In this document: positions 35,526-44,446 of the stretch, one piece after another
Numbering within the stretch: position 1 is the first letter of the stretch
Layout of the letters: every line of letters begins with the position of its first letter
DNA from: PXAP01 sp964421595
Lineage (GTDB): Bacteria; Bacteroidota; Bacteroidia; Bacteroidales; PUMT01
Direction: 5' to 3'
DNA: 64,000 nt
Assembly (NCBI GenBank): GCA_964421595.1
Contig: CAYQXY010000009.1
Location: 68,013 to 132,012 of the forward strand
Program-made: the position numbers and the translations under genes
Notes under the pieces: model-generated
Databases searched by the model: none
What the model saw: only the letters and a program-made list of their open reading frames with translations
Told to the model about the DNA's origin: nothing

Positions 35526-36953
35526 CTATATATCTTTTTGAAAATCCTTAAGGTCAAATTTATCTTTTGATGTCTCAAGACTCAAATTAACGGAGAGTTC
35601 GAACAGATGCGCCTGCGTTTCAAAAAAGTGCATCATGTAGCCGGCAGTATTGACAAACCCAATGATATCGCCAACTTGTGGCAGGTTTGGCAGGGTTATT
35701 TTCCGCATGAGCACAATATCCTGTTCAAGGCAATAGGCTCCGGTGAAGTACACTTCTACAGGGTGGTCTGGCGCAGGGACAAATGCGGTTAATGGATCCA
35801 GTAAAAAATCGGCACTGGAGCTTTTTAACTGGCTCATGTTCATTTCAAGGCCGACAAGCCACCTGCCCCGCATATCCTTTTTACGGAACACAATCCTGGC
35901 AAGGGTCATGCCGACTTGATTAAGTAAGGAACGCCCCGGTTCCATTCGTATTTCTATATCTTTGCCCAGGAGTAATTCAGATACACTTGCCTTGTTTTCA
36001 TAGCGAAAGTTCAGGACTTTCTCAAGGAATTTGTCACCGTTTTCTTCATTGTAAAAAGGATAGGTTGCCAGGGCTCCCTGTAGTTTACTATCGATTATTT
36101 GATATCCAAGTCCGTCATTGTTAAAAGTTATCTCCTCACGTTCTCCTTTGACCGCTTTTTTCAGTTCCTCATGGAAAGTTTCCCACTCGTTTTTAGATTG
36201 CAGGTAATTAGTCAGTATCCCACCGCCTATGTCAATAAACTGCGTAGTGAATCCGTGGACTTTGAGTTTTTCTGCCAGAAAAATGCACTGGGTTAACGCT
36301 GCCCCCCGTTCTTCAGGAGAATAGCCATTCAGGTGAAAATGCAATCCTCTGTAGTTAAAGTTTGAATATGTCCCTTTCGGGGAACAGGTAGTAGCAATAA
36401 ACGATTCCACCTCGTCAATATCAAAACCAAACCGACTGTAGAGTTTTTCCGTATCGGTATAAAACCCGCTGACTCGGAAACCTGCCGGAGTCTGTTTGTC
36501 AAGTTTTCTGGCAATGCTGTTCAGTAAATCGCATTCATCCTGGTTGTCAAGAATTACCAGTACATTATTTTTCACTGCCACTTCCAGCAGTTTTTCTGTC
36601 TTTATAGCAGCTGTTACCACCAGTTGTTCAGGTTTCATTCCGGCTTCAAGTGCTTGCATCAATTCCCTGACGCTGGCAGTATCGACGCCAATTCCGTTTT
36701 CTTTGGCACGTTTAACTACACTTTTGCTTTTGTTTGCCTTGTGGGCATAATATAACTGGTGTGGTATTCGGTGTTTTTCAAACACCTTCCGGAACATATG
36801 AATATTCTTGTCTAATACAGGCAGATAATGGATGTTTACTGGTGATCCATAAGCTTCAAAGAGTGAGTCCAGAAGTTTTCTGTCCTTCATGAGTTTTGGC
36901 ATCCAGTCACTTAGCAGAGGCGAAAGGGACGGGAGCTTGTTTGTTGATTTCAT
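35526..36953 (-). CDS. Y4yA-type PLP-dependent enzyme (diaminopimelate/ornithine decarboxylase fold)
   Basis: The protein (475 residues from ATG 36953) has the alanine-racemase-like barrel of fold-type III PLP enzymes. The PLP lysine lies in HQLYYAHKANKS (K72 with this start), followed by GIGVDTASVRELMQALEAG, GFRVSGFY, the HFHLNGYSPEER block, FIDIGGG and RMEPGRSLLNQVG. The sequence is closest to the Y4yA group, relatives of diaminopimelate decarboxylase that occur in secondary-metabolism clusters, including siderophore loci with SbnH-like decarboxylases. It overlaps the end of the FAD/NAD(P)-binding gene by 47 bases (59 if a TTG at 36965 is used), so the two are certainly co-transcribed. The substrate is not known. 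Confidence 0.85.
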   Translation of the reverse strand: MKSTNKLPSLSPLLSDWMPKLMKDRKLLDSLFEAYGSPVNIHYLPVLDKNIHMFRKVFEKHRIPHQLYYAHKANKSKSVVKRAKENGIGVDTASVRELMQALEAGMKPEQLVVTAAIKTEKLLEVAVKNNVLVILDNQDECDLLNSIARKLDKQTPAGFRVSGFYTDTEKLYSRFGFDIDEVESFIATTCSPKGTYSNFNYRGLHFHLNGYSPEERGAALTQCIFLAEKLKVHGFTTQFIDIGGGILTNYLQSKNEWETFHEELKKAVKGEREEITFNNDGLGYQIIDSKLQGALATYPFYNEENGDKFLEKVLNFRYENKASVSELLLGKDIEIRMEPGRSLLNQVGMTLARIVFRKKDMRGRWLVGLEMNMSQLKSSSADFLLDPLTAFVPAPDHPVEVYFTGAYCLEQDIVLMRKITLPNLPQVGDIIGFVNTAGYMMHFFETQAHLFELSVNLSLETSKDKFDLKDFQKDI

Positions 36954-38700
36954 CTGTACGATCAATTAAATGTTGGATTACCGTATGCGCCCATGGACCT
37001 GCAAAATTGTTACGGGTGCGGGACAGGGTGTCGTTATCGTGAACAATACCTTCTGTAGGTGTGCCGTAAAGCGTAATATTTTCATGGATTCCCTGCGTGT
37101 TAATCAGATTGCCGTTACGGTTGATTTCTAATGTGCCAGGAGTATAACTACTACTTTTGCCCTTGTTTATATAGGGTCGTGCCAACCGGTTTTCACATAG
37201 GTTGGTGAATAAGCCCGTAGTTTCATTTTCCATCGAGTTTTTGGGAATACGGGCATCAACAAGTACATTACAGTAAATTTCGGAAATGTCATTGCTGAGC
37301 CTAAAGCCACTTTCGCCTGGTTCAACAGAGGGATTTTTAGCAAATTGAAAATCTATGATTCCGGCATTTGCCAGGGCGATAATTTTTTGGAGGTTAACGG
37401 GAGGTGGTCCAAAGGCAATGCGGTTCAGTTTTCCTGAATAGTTACGATCAAACTCCTGATGCGATTCAGCATCCAGTCCGCTGAAAGAATAGATTTCATT
37501 AAATATGGGACTTATCCTTCTCCATACTGCGGCAGCACGTAATTGAGCCTCGTTCACTATATGACGTCTTACTTCTATAAAGTCAGTAATGTATTTTAGA
37601 ATATTATGATGAATGCTTAATGCGGGATTGAATTCCGGTTCTACCATTCTCTCCAATGAAAAACTTTCATGCCCAGGATACTTTTGATGGAAAGTGTATA
37701 TTTGGCTTGTAACTTCATTATAATCAGGGTGATACCTAAGCACCTCCTTTTTATGCAGGAATAAGGTCTTGTAGTAGGCATATTCCATATCCCGGGTTAT
37801 GAACGGAAGTATTGCATTTTTAAAACTTAATTTCCTGTTATTGGAGTAAGTGAACCTTTTTACATAAAGTTCAGGCTCATCATCCAACTCAAAATCATAT
37901 TTGGGCATCATTGGCCAGCCGGATTTTGAAAATGGGAAAATACGTTTCGGTTCCTTACCAGATTCTTTGTAGATCAATTTTCCATTACCGGATTCATTGA
38001 AAAATCCTCCTTTCCCTTCGGTTAGGGCCAATACCGCATCTATAAAGGTTAAACCCATTCCCTTTACAGCAACAGTATTTCGCTGGGTCACCCCACTTAA
38101 ATTTTCTTGCACAGGATAGATAAATGGGACTGTTTTATAGGTTGTTTTTGTTGTTTGTTTATGACGCTGATGCCCGGTTGATATCAGGATGTGTTGAAAG
38201 CCGGTCAGACGGCATGTTTTTCCCCGCTGCACAGAACCGATGGAATAGCGATCGTCCTTTTTTTCAATAGAATGAACTTCAGCGATATGTTGCTTAAGGA
38301 TGACGTTTTCCGGGAGACTCTGGCAGAGTTGGGAGAAACCATCTTCCAGGTAGCATCCAACCGCGGCCCTTGATGCATATAACGAGCCAATTTCATCAAG
38401 GTGCGTGTGCTTCTCCAGTGCTATGTATTCTGAAAAACTTAAGGGATGTTTGACTACAGGAGGCGGCGATTCTGCAGTCCACATATTAATAAATTTATTA
38501 GCAAAATTCATTAGCAAATAACCGGGCTGATCGCTTCTATATATGTCACCAGAACCCATGAACCTCGTTTTATTGAAAAGGTGGATTTCCACTTTTTCCT
38601 TTACGGGATTTGCTTCTAATTGGGCGAGTATCCGTTCAAAACCATACATACCCTTAGGTCCCAGGCCTACGATTGCTATTTTAAAAGGAGGGCTTTTCAT
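36907..38700 (-). CDS. FAD/NAD(P)-binding protein (NAD_binding_9 type)
   Basis: The 597-residue protein begins with a dinucleotide-binding fold, IAIVGLGPKGMYGFERIL (GxGPxG near residues 12-17), then FMGSGDIYRSDQPGYLLMNFANKFINMW, as in the FAD/NAD(P)-binding family related to SidA/IucD-like N-hydroxylases but without the clear NADPH motif of those enzymes. A second conserved block is ILISTGHQRH and VAVKGMGLTFIDAVLALTEG. The role is probably oxidation of a small amino-acid-like substrate. It sits between a SbnA-like synthase (upstream, 317 bases) and the Y4yA-type enzyme (overlap of 47 bases). Two dispersed-repeat copies lie in front of it. Confidence 0.8.
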   Translation of the reverse strand: MKSPPFKIAIVGLGPKGMYGFERILAQLEANPVKEKVEIHLFNKTRFMGSGDIYRSDQPGYLLMNFANKFINMWTAESPPPVVKHPLSFSEYIALEKHTHLDEIGSLYASRAAVGCYLEDGFSQLCQSLPENVILKQHIAEVHSIEKKDDRYSIGSVQRGKTCRLTGFQHILISTGHQRHKQTTKTTYKTVPFIYPVQENLSGVTQRNTVAVKGMGLTFIDAVLALTEGKGGFFNESGNGKLIYKESGKEPKRIFPFSKSGWPMMPKYDFELDDEPELYVKRFTYSNNRKLSFKNAILPFITRDMEYAYYKTLFLHKKEVLRYHPDYNEVTSQIYTFHQKYPGHESFSLERMVEPEFNPALSIHHNILKYITDFIEVRRHIVNEAQLRAAAVWRRISPIFNEIYSFSGLDAESHQEFDRNYSGKLNRIAFGPPPVNLQKIIALANAGIIDFQFAKNPSVEPGESGFRLSNDISEIYCNVLVDARIPKNSMENETTGLFTNLCENRLARPYINKGKSSSYTPGTLEINRNGNLINTQGIHENITLYGTPTEGIVHDNDTLSRTRNNFAGPWAHTVIQHLIDRTDEINKQAPVPFASAK

Positions 38701-38780
38701 CTGTATAAAACAGATTAATAAAATTAATAATCAGTTAATTTTGCTTAGCAGGCAATTCATATAGATTATTTCAATTCCGA

Positions 38781-38837
38781 TGTTTCACCCATGCTTTATA
38801 CTTGTACTTGTATGTGCCCTTGCCAATGGGTGAATAA
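38781..38837 (-). repeat. Palindromic-ended dispersed repeat, copy R4
   Basis: Read on the minus strand it goes from TTCACCCATTG through AAGGGCACA and GTATAAAGCATGGGTGAA. The ends are inverted repeats of each other. The right half matches R2 at 46581-46653 in 17 consecutive bases (GTATAAAGCATGGGTGA). Confidence 0.6.
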
Positions 38838-38892
38838 TTCGAATAATGTGTTGTTATGATATTCATTATGAGCAAGTTGTTAATCACAATAA

Positions 38893-39017
38893 GTGGTTGC
38901 CACGAATGGATCATCCATGCTTTGGCCGGCTCTACATGCCATACAAAATTCTTTTAGCAATATTGGCCAAATATAGAATTCATTTCTTTTTGTGTACCCT
39001 GGCACATGGATGATTCA
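38893..39017 (-). repeat. Palindromic-ended dispersed repeat, copy R3, with an internal insertion
   Basis: On the minus strand the copy starts TGAATCATCCATG, continues CCAGGGTACACAAAAAGAAA and ends GATCCATTCGTGGCAACCAC, as in R2, but about 60 extra bases lie between the halves. It begins directly after the stop codon of the SbnA-like gene. Confidence 0.65.
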
Positions 39018-40097
39018 TTAAGTTGAATTAACTTTTATAGTTTTAAAGCTTTTTCGCGATCGCCTTTTCCGGTTAATATTAAATTTACCGTTTAATTGCC
39101 TTTTTAATAGCACAAAATCCGGAAAATGTTCTTTAAGCCAGGTTTTGCAATACACCGTATCGAGATAGCGTTCACCACTGTCGCAAAGAATACCGACACA
39201 ATTTGCTCCCGCAGGTATTTCAGATGCATACTTATCTATTGCAGAAATTACCGCCCCGCTTGATCCTCCGCAGAGGACAGCTTCTTTTTCCAGTAAATCC
39301 CAGCATCCCCGGATACATTCTTCATCTGAGATATGGATGGCATTGGTTATGAGATCTATGTTTAAAAAATTGGATGGCTTCCCTGATCCGTGTCCGGGGA
39401 TAAGGCGAATAGTTTCTTTTTGGCCAAAAGTTACGCTTCCTATAGCATCTACAGCGATGATTTTGGTTGGCAGGTTATTATCCCGGATATACCGGGCACA
39501 TCCCATAAGGGTTCCGCATGTACTGGTGCTGATAAAAATATAATCCACTTTATTATCAAGTTCCCTGACAATTTCACTCATGGTTTGATAATGGGTTTCC
39601 GGGTTGGCTGGATTTTCATATTGATTCAGGCAGTGGCTATCTGGATTTTGCTCCAGTAGTTCCTCCACTTTTTGTATTCGGCTTTCCAGATATCCCCCTT
39701 GTAGCTTCGGGAGGGTTACTCTGACCAGTTTTACGCCATAAGCTTGTAGAAGTTTTTTGGTATGGGCATTAACTTTCGGATCTATAACTATAATAAGTTT
39801 TAAATTATAAAATTTACATGCCTGGGCCAGGCCAAGAGCCATATTGCCTGAACTGGATTCAATTATTGTATCCCCGGGTTTGACCTTGCCGCTTTCAAGA
39901 GCTTCTGACAGCATATTTAATGCCGTCCGGTCTTTAATACTACCCCCTGGGTTAAAGCTTTCCATTTTTCCGAAAACAGAAAAGCCCCATTGTTTTGAAA
40001 GCCTGGATAAATTCAACAGGGGTGTATTGCCAATGGTTGACAATATATTGGGGCGATATTCTGGTAATCCAGCTTCAGTAAATGCAGGTTTTTGCAT
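39018..40097 (-). CDS. SbnA-type PLP-dependent synthase (cysteine synthase fold)
   Basis: The 359-residue protein belongs to the fold-type II PLP family of cysteine synthase and SbnA. K55 in FNPGGSIKDR should bind PLP; the substrate-phosphate loop is ESSSGNMALGLAQAC instead of TSGNTGIGLA of CysK, and the end GILCDSGERYLDTVY is typical of SbnA. SbnA joins O-phosphoserine and glutamate into N-(2-amino-2-carboxyethyl)-glutamate, the precursor of diaminopropionate in staphyloferrin B. The C-terminal 25 residues are very basic and may be an add-on. Together with the two following genes it suggests a pathway to an unusual amino acid or a small metabolite. The exact product is not predictable. Confidence 0.85.
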   Translation of the reverse strand: MQKPAFTEAGLPEYRPNILSTIGNTPLLNLSRLSKQWGFSVFGKMESFNPGGSIKDRTALNMLSEALESGKVKPGDTIIESSSGNMALGLAQACKFYNLKLIIVIDPKVNAHTKKLLQAYGVKLVRVTLPKLQGGYLESRIQKVEELLEQNPDSHCLNQYENPANPETHYQTMSEIVRELDNKVDYIFISTSTCGTLMGCARYIRDNNLPTKIIAVDAIGSVTFGQKETIRLIPGHGSGKPSNFLNIDLITNAIHISDEECIRGCWDLLEKEAVLCGGSSGAVISAIDKYASEIPAGANCVGILCDSGERYLDTVYCKTWLKEHFPDFVLLKRQLNGKFNINRKRRSRKSFKTIKVNST

Positions 40098-40317
40098 AAA
40101 GTTATATTAGATTGATAATAGAAATTACTGATCTGATAAATATTTATACAAAGTTCAGAAACATTATAAAGATTTGAATTACACTATTGTTGAAAGATTT
40201 TGTACGATTCACACTTTTCTGATTGAATTTGAAGGTCTGGTGATGTGCCTTCCCAATTTACACTAAATGAATAGATATTTAGTACCTATACCTCAACAGC
40301 TATTCCTTTAAACTGAA

Positions 40318-40824
40318 TCATATTTTCCTGCTGTCATATGCCCAGTGCAGAAGAGCCTGTCTTTGGACAGGTCTGCAATTCAGGTCCCCTTTTTCGCAAT
40401 TTTTCCTGAGTTGAGCAATATGGCGCGTCATTGCCTTCCACCTTTTGATCTGCCTTTCATCATCTGCCGAACGCCTGCCCATATAGTACCGGCAATACCA
40501 CTGAAACCAACCCCTGGGGTCCTGAGGCCTGATCCAGCCCTTTTCAATCCAATATGATAACGGTTTGGAAGCATTCACTTTAAAATAGTTGAGTTTCGGA
40601 TTGGCCTTTTCGGGAGAAAGTTTAGCTTTTTCAAACCAGGATGCAGGAAACTCATTTCGGCAATCGTTCATGTACTTACCTCCAAAGACACCCATTTGCA
40701 GCATCTCTTCCGGGGTGAGATCGGGAGTGAAGTCAGGATGAAACCCTTGTCCCATTTGATCTGTCAATATATAGTGATACCCCTTTTGCATATGATCGTT
40801 TACATGAATTTCTTTTGGCCTCAT
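40318..40824 (-). CDS. Conserved protein of unknown function, Trp/Tyr-rich
   Basis: The 168-residue soluble protein has the distinctive blocks GGKYMNDCRNEFPASWF, PLSYWIEKGWIRPQDPRGWFQWYCRYYMGRR and CRPVQRQALLHWAYDSRKI. It is rich in aromatic and basic residues and has three Cys. I recall similar sequences annotated only as hypothetical. It lies upstream of the SbnA-like gene on the same strand (220 bases apart) and divergent from an AraC regulator, so it could belong to either unit. Confidence 0.7.
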   Translation of the reverse strand: MRPKEIHVNDHMQKGYHYILTDQMGQGFHPDFTPDLTPEEMLQMGVFGGKYMNDCRNEFPASWFEKAKLSPEKANPKLNYFKVNASKPLSYWIEKGWIRPQDPRGWFQWYCRYYMGRRSADDERQIKRWKAMTRHIAQLRKNCEKGDLNCRPVQRQALLHWAYDSRKI

Positions 40825-41042
40825 TTTTACTTAGATTAAGTGTCATCAGTCAATACATAACATGAATACAGCATGAGATTTATTTTGGATATAAATTTGT
40901 AAATTTACATTCAGAATTTATCCATATCTGGGCTAATACCATAGTTAGCCTTTTGATTATATAACAATCTGGTAAGCTTCTTGTTTTGATCCCATCGATA
41001 TATTGGGACAGGATCAATACATTGCCTGAAATAGAAATCAAA

Positions 41043-41903
41043 ATGGATATTTATAATATACATAAATCCGACCCGAAACAATTTCCTCAATTTTCGATAA
41101 AGGACACCCTGGTTTTGTACTACAGTTGTCCGCAACGGACTAAAATCCTGCAACTGTATGCAAAACATATTCAGATCAATTTTACGCTGAGTGGGAAAAA
41201 GATTCAAAGTCATGGAAATCAAAGATGGATATCCAGTCCCAGGAAAGGTTCATTGTTAAAAAAATGTGCTTTTTTACAGGAATTGCCGGCCGATTATGAC
41301 GGATGGGACGTCATGGTGTTTTACCTGAAAGAAGATTATCTCCGGTCTGTATTTGATGAGTTCAGATCATATTTGTCTCTGGCTGATTTACCTGAACCCA
41401 ATAAGGAAATGATGGAAAGCATTGAGATTGACAAGCATATCAGGAATTGTTATAAAAGTTTTCTTCCCTATTTTGGGAATGATAAGCCGCTGCCGGAGAG
41501 TGTCCTGGAAAATAAGTTTAAAGAATTGCTTTTTAATATTTTCTCCCACCCTGAGAATAAGCATATTCTTTCTTATATCCTGAAAATTGTAGATCGCTAT
41601 CAGACTCCTATCTGGGAAATAATGGAAGAGAATTACATGTATGACTTAAAAATCGACGATTTTGCCAACCTTGCGAACCGGAGCTTGTCCACCTTTAAAC
41701 GAGATTTTGAACAATATTACAAGACCTCTCCGGGGAAATGGATTGCTAACCGGCGACTGGAAAGAGCTAAAGCTTTTTTGGAGACTACGGACCAATCGAT
41801 TAGCGAAGTAGCATTCGATTGCGGTTTTAATAATACATCTCATTTCAGCAGGGTTTTTAAGCAAAAATTCAACACCTCACCTTCGGACATTCAGAAACAT
41901 TGA
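41043..41903 (+). CDS. AraC family transcriptional regulator
   Basis: The protein (286 residues from ATG 41043; an upstream TTG at 40986 would add 19) has an ExsA-like N-terminal sensor region and a C-terminal AraC HTH pair: DFANLANRSLSTFKRDFEQYY and the signature RLERAKAFLETTDQSISEVAFDCGFNNTSHFSRVFKQKFNTSPSDI. It may control its divergent neighbour at 40318-40824 or the FAD oxidase downstream. A near-perfect terminator follows 26 bases after the stop. Confidence 0.92.
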   Translation: MDIYNIHKSDPKQFPQFSIKDTLVLYYSCPQRTKILQLYAKHIQINFTLSGKKIQSHGNQRWISSPRKGSLLKKCAFLQELPADYDGWDVMVFYLKEDYLRSVFDEFRSYLSLADLPEPNKEMMESIEIDKHIRNCYKSFLPYFGNDKPLPESVLENKFKELLFNIFSHPENKHILSYILKIVDRYQTPIWEIMEENYMYDLKIDDFANLANRSLSTFKRDFEQYYKTSPGKWIANRRLERAKAFLETTDQSISEVAFDCGFNNTSHFSRVFKQKFNTSPSDIQKH

Positions 41904-41929
41904 ACTAATAAGTAAAGATTCTGAGCTTT

Positions 41930-41958
41930 TTAGAAAAGCCCGGGGCTTTTCTAATTAT
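41930..41958 (+). terminator. Terminator after the AraC gene
   Basis: A 12-bp perfect palindrome (TTAGAAAAGCCC/GGGCTTTTCTAA, 41930-41954, one central base) is followed by an AT-rich tail. Confidence 0.8.
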
Positions 41959-42060
41959 TACTTTTGTTTAGGTGATAGAGCTTAAATGGATTATTCTCTT
42001 TTATCAGTTACAGAATTTAATAAATGTAGACTTTATTATTAATATAAAAGCGGAGGTCAT

Positions 42061-43449
42061 ATGCTTGATGACAAAATTATTAATGACTTTAAGAATGAAC
42101 TTCTTGGAGATGCTATAACACCTGAAGATAGCAGGTATGATCATGAACGGCGGGTCTGGAACGGACTCATTGACAAGCATCCGGCACTTATAGCTAAGTG
42201 CAGGGGAACATCTGATGTTATTCACGCTGTCAAATTTGCACGAGATAATAATTTACATGTATCTGTACGCGGTGGCGGTCATAATGTGGCTGGATTGGCC
42301 TTATGCGACGACGGGCTTGTAATTGACCTGTCAAATATGCGGGGAGTTTATGTAGATCCGGATTCAAAAACTGCGGTTGTCGAGGGAGGGGCAACCTGGG
42401 CTGATGTTGACCGGAAAACTCAACTTTTTGGGCTGGCAACTCCCGGGGGTGTTGTTTCTACCACGGGTGTTGCAGGGCTTACCTTAGGAGGTGGGCTTGG
42501 ATGGCTTAGGAAAAAGCACGGATTAAGCTGTGACAATCTTCGTTCTGCACGGATTGTGACTGCTGAGGGAAAGATATTGACAGCTAATAAACACAATAAT
42601 GAAGATCTGTTCTGGGCAATAAGAGGAGGTGGTGGTAACTTTGGTGTCGTCACTTCTTTCGAATTTGAACTTCATGAAGTTGGACCGATGGTCATGTTTT
42701 GTATGCCCATGTATCCCATAGAAAAAGCCGAAAAGGTACTCACGACCTGGCGGGATTTCGTGGTTTCATCTCCCGACGAGGTAAGCTCACATGCTCTGCT
42801 ATGGACAATACCAGACGTTGAGGATTTTCCGGAAGAAGCCCGGGGTAAAGACATTGTAGCCGTACCAGCGCTATATGCCGGCGATCCTGAAAAAGGCCAA
42901 AGAATGCTTCAATCTCTTCGTGATATAGATGAACCAGTTTTGGATCTTAGTGGTCAGCTTCCCTTTGAAGCAGTGCAAAGTATGGTCGACTGGGCATTCC
43001 CTAAAAATGAACGCTTTTATTATTACAAGTCAAAAGATCTCAGTTCTTTGGGTGACGATGTGTTGAAGGCTATCATTTCAAAGGCAAAAGAGCGGCCTGT
43101 ATCATCTATTTTAATGGTTATCTGGCATTATGGTGGAGAAATGAACAGGATTGGTGCGGAAGAGACAGCTTTTGGGAGTCGTGATACCTCTTTTCTGCTA
43201 AGTGTCGATTCCATTTGGGACAATCAAGCTGATTCCGACATGGTCATCCAGTGGTCACGCAAAGTTCTGGAAGAGATGAAACCTTACACCGGGAATGGTA
43301 TGTATCCTAATTTCCCGGGATTCGGAGAGGAAGGAAACAAACTGGTGCGATCGGCATTCGGTGTTAATTACGAACGACTGACAAAAGTAAAAGCCAAATA
43401 CGATCCGGATAACTTTTTCAATGTGAACCTAAACATCAAGCCGGCTTGA
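42061..43449 (+). CDS. FAD-linked oxidoreductase, berberine bridge enzyme type
   Basis: The 462-residue protein has an FAD_binding_4 domain and a BBE C-terminus. H74 in VRGGGHNVAGLAL is the expected covalent FAD attachment; the position of the second, cysteinyl link (the Cys before PTVG in bicovalent members) is Val in GGVVSTTGVAGL, so a single covalent bond is expected, as in 6-hydroxynicotine oxidases. The end is NYERLTKVKAKYDPDNFFNVNLNI. An AAAGCGGAGGTCAT sequence before ATG is a strong Shine-Dalgarno site, unusual here, which may mean acquisition from another phylum. A broken relative lies at 34275-34599. Confidence 0.93.
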   Translation: MLDDKIINDFKNELLGDAITPEDSRYDHERRVWNGLIDKHPALIAKCRGTSDVIHAVKFARDNNLHVSVRGGGHNVAGLALCDDGLVIDLSNMRGVYVDPDSKTAVVEGGATWADVDRKTQLFGLATPGGVVSTTGVAGLTLGGGLGWLRKKHGLSCDNLRSARIVTAEGKILTANKHNNEDLFWAIRGGGGNFGVVTSFEFELHEVGPMVMFCMPMYPIEKAEKVLTTWRDFVVSSPDEVSSHALLWTIPDVEDFPEEARGKDIVAVPALYAGDPEKGQRMLQSLRDIDEPVLDLSGQLPFEAVQSMVDWAFPKNERFYYYKSKDLSSLGDDVLKAIISKAKERPVSSILMVIWHYGGEMNRIGAEETAFGSRDTSFLLSVDSIWDNQADSDMVIQWSRKVLEEMKPYTGNGMYPNFPGFGEEGNKLVRSAFGVNYERLTKVKAKYDPDNFFNVNLNIKPA

Positions 43450-43631
43450 TACCCGGGCTGTTCAAGCAGTTGTCCGTTGAGGTTAATTAGTCCTTAGTCA
43501 GGAAACGGAAATAACGTTTTACTCTCTGTTTTTTGAAACAGGCATCTGCTATTTGTAAACTCCTTTTGTTCAAAAACACTTTACATCAGTAATTTAAAGA
43601 TAAAAGTTATTAAACTAAAAATTATAATGTG

Positions 43632-44096
43632 ATGAAAACACTATTCGATTTTTCTTTTATAACTCTATTTATACTTACAACTTTTGTAAGTTTTGGTCAT
43701 GATGACAAAGAATCTAAAAAGGCAGGAACCTCGAACGAAAAAGCAAAGCACATTTCGCTGGAGGACTTTCCTTCAGATATGGGGATAAATCATATTAACG
43801 ACTGGGGAGGCATGACTGTAGGAGTAAATGAATTTCCAGCTGGGACTGATTTTGCACCAGTACTGGAAGGGTTGAAAAACAATAGCTGCCAGGTTCCTCA
43901 CTGGGGATTGGTTCTGGAGGGCAAGGCACGCCATGTTTATGATGACGGCACAGAGATAACCGTTCAAAAAGGCGATATTTTTTATATGCCGCCCGGACAT
44001 AATTTAATTGTCGTGGAAGATTTAAAAGTACTTGAATTTAGTCCACAGGAAGAGTTTCATGCATTGATTCAGCACATTCAAAACAAAACAAAATAA
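43632..44096 (+). CDS. Secreted cupin-domain protein
   Basis: The protein (154 residues from ATG 43632; a GTG just before is less likely) has a signal peptide (MKTLFDFSFITLFILTTFVSFG) and one cupin domain. The metal-binding segment reads HWGLVLEGKARHVYDDGTEITVQKGDIFYMPPGHN with histidines at both motif positions. It probably binds a metal and a small molecule in the periplasm. It follows the FAD oxidase after 180 bases and could be part of the same response. Confidence 0.88.
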   Translation: MKTLFDFSFITLFILTTFVSFGHDDKESKKAGTSNEKAKHISLEDFPSDMGINHINDWGGMTVGVNEFPAGTDFAPVLEGLKNNSCQVPHWGLVLEGKARHVYDDGTEITVQKGDIFYMPPGHNLIVVEDLKVLEFSPQEEFHALIQHIQNKTK

Positions 44097-44446
44097 AAAA
44101 ATTCCTATTACATTTTATTGGCTTCTTTATATCTAAAACCAGTGCATGGCATACTATCCGGGAGGGAAAGTAATAAACGAAGAATTATATTCCAGGGTAA
44201 TGAGAAATCCCCGTGGAGAAAATCCAACCCTGGAGTAGCGGTCTGCTTTCCCCCTGGATATGAAGAAAGTGTCAGGATCAGGAGGTTATAAATTGAATTT
44301 TTTGGTGCTAAAACCAGAAAGAATTGCTATATTTATGGGTGATTCAATCATTTCATTAGAGAATAATTTTAGTTAATTTATTGACCTGATGTAACTCAAA
44401 TTCAACAAGGCAGTCATCAGGCCGATTATTTAATCATTTTATTCGA
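44097..44446. other. Intergenic region, no gene recognised
   Basis: The 350 bases between the cupin gene and an AraC gene contain no convincing gene, repeat or strong hairpin. Confidence 0.4.

Larger units (their letters stand above)
38701..39017. other. Intergenic region with two dispersed-repeat copies
   Basis: No gene is visible. The region carries repeat copies R3 (38893-39017) and R4 (38781-38837), both oriented toward the FAD/NAD(P)-binding gene. Confidence 0.7.

Noticed and set aside
42061..43449. Bicovalent FAD attachment in the BBE-type oxidase
   Set aside because: The Cys in HGLSCDNL is 83 residues after H74, not at the known cysteinyl position; that position is Val, so only the histidyl link is expected.
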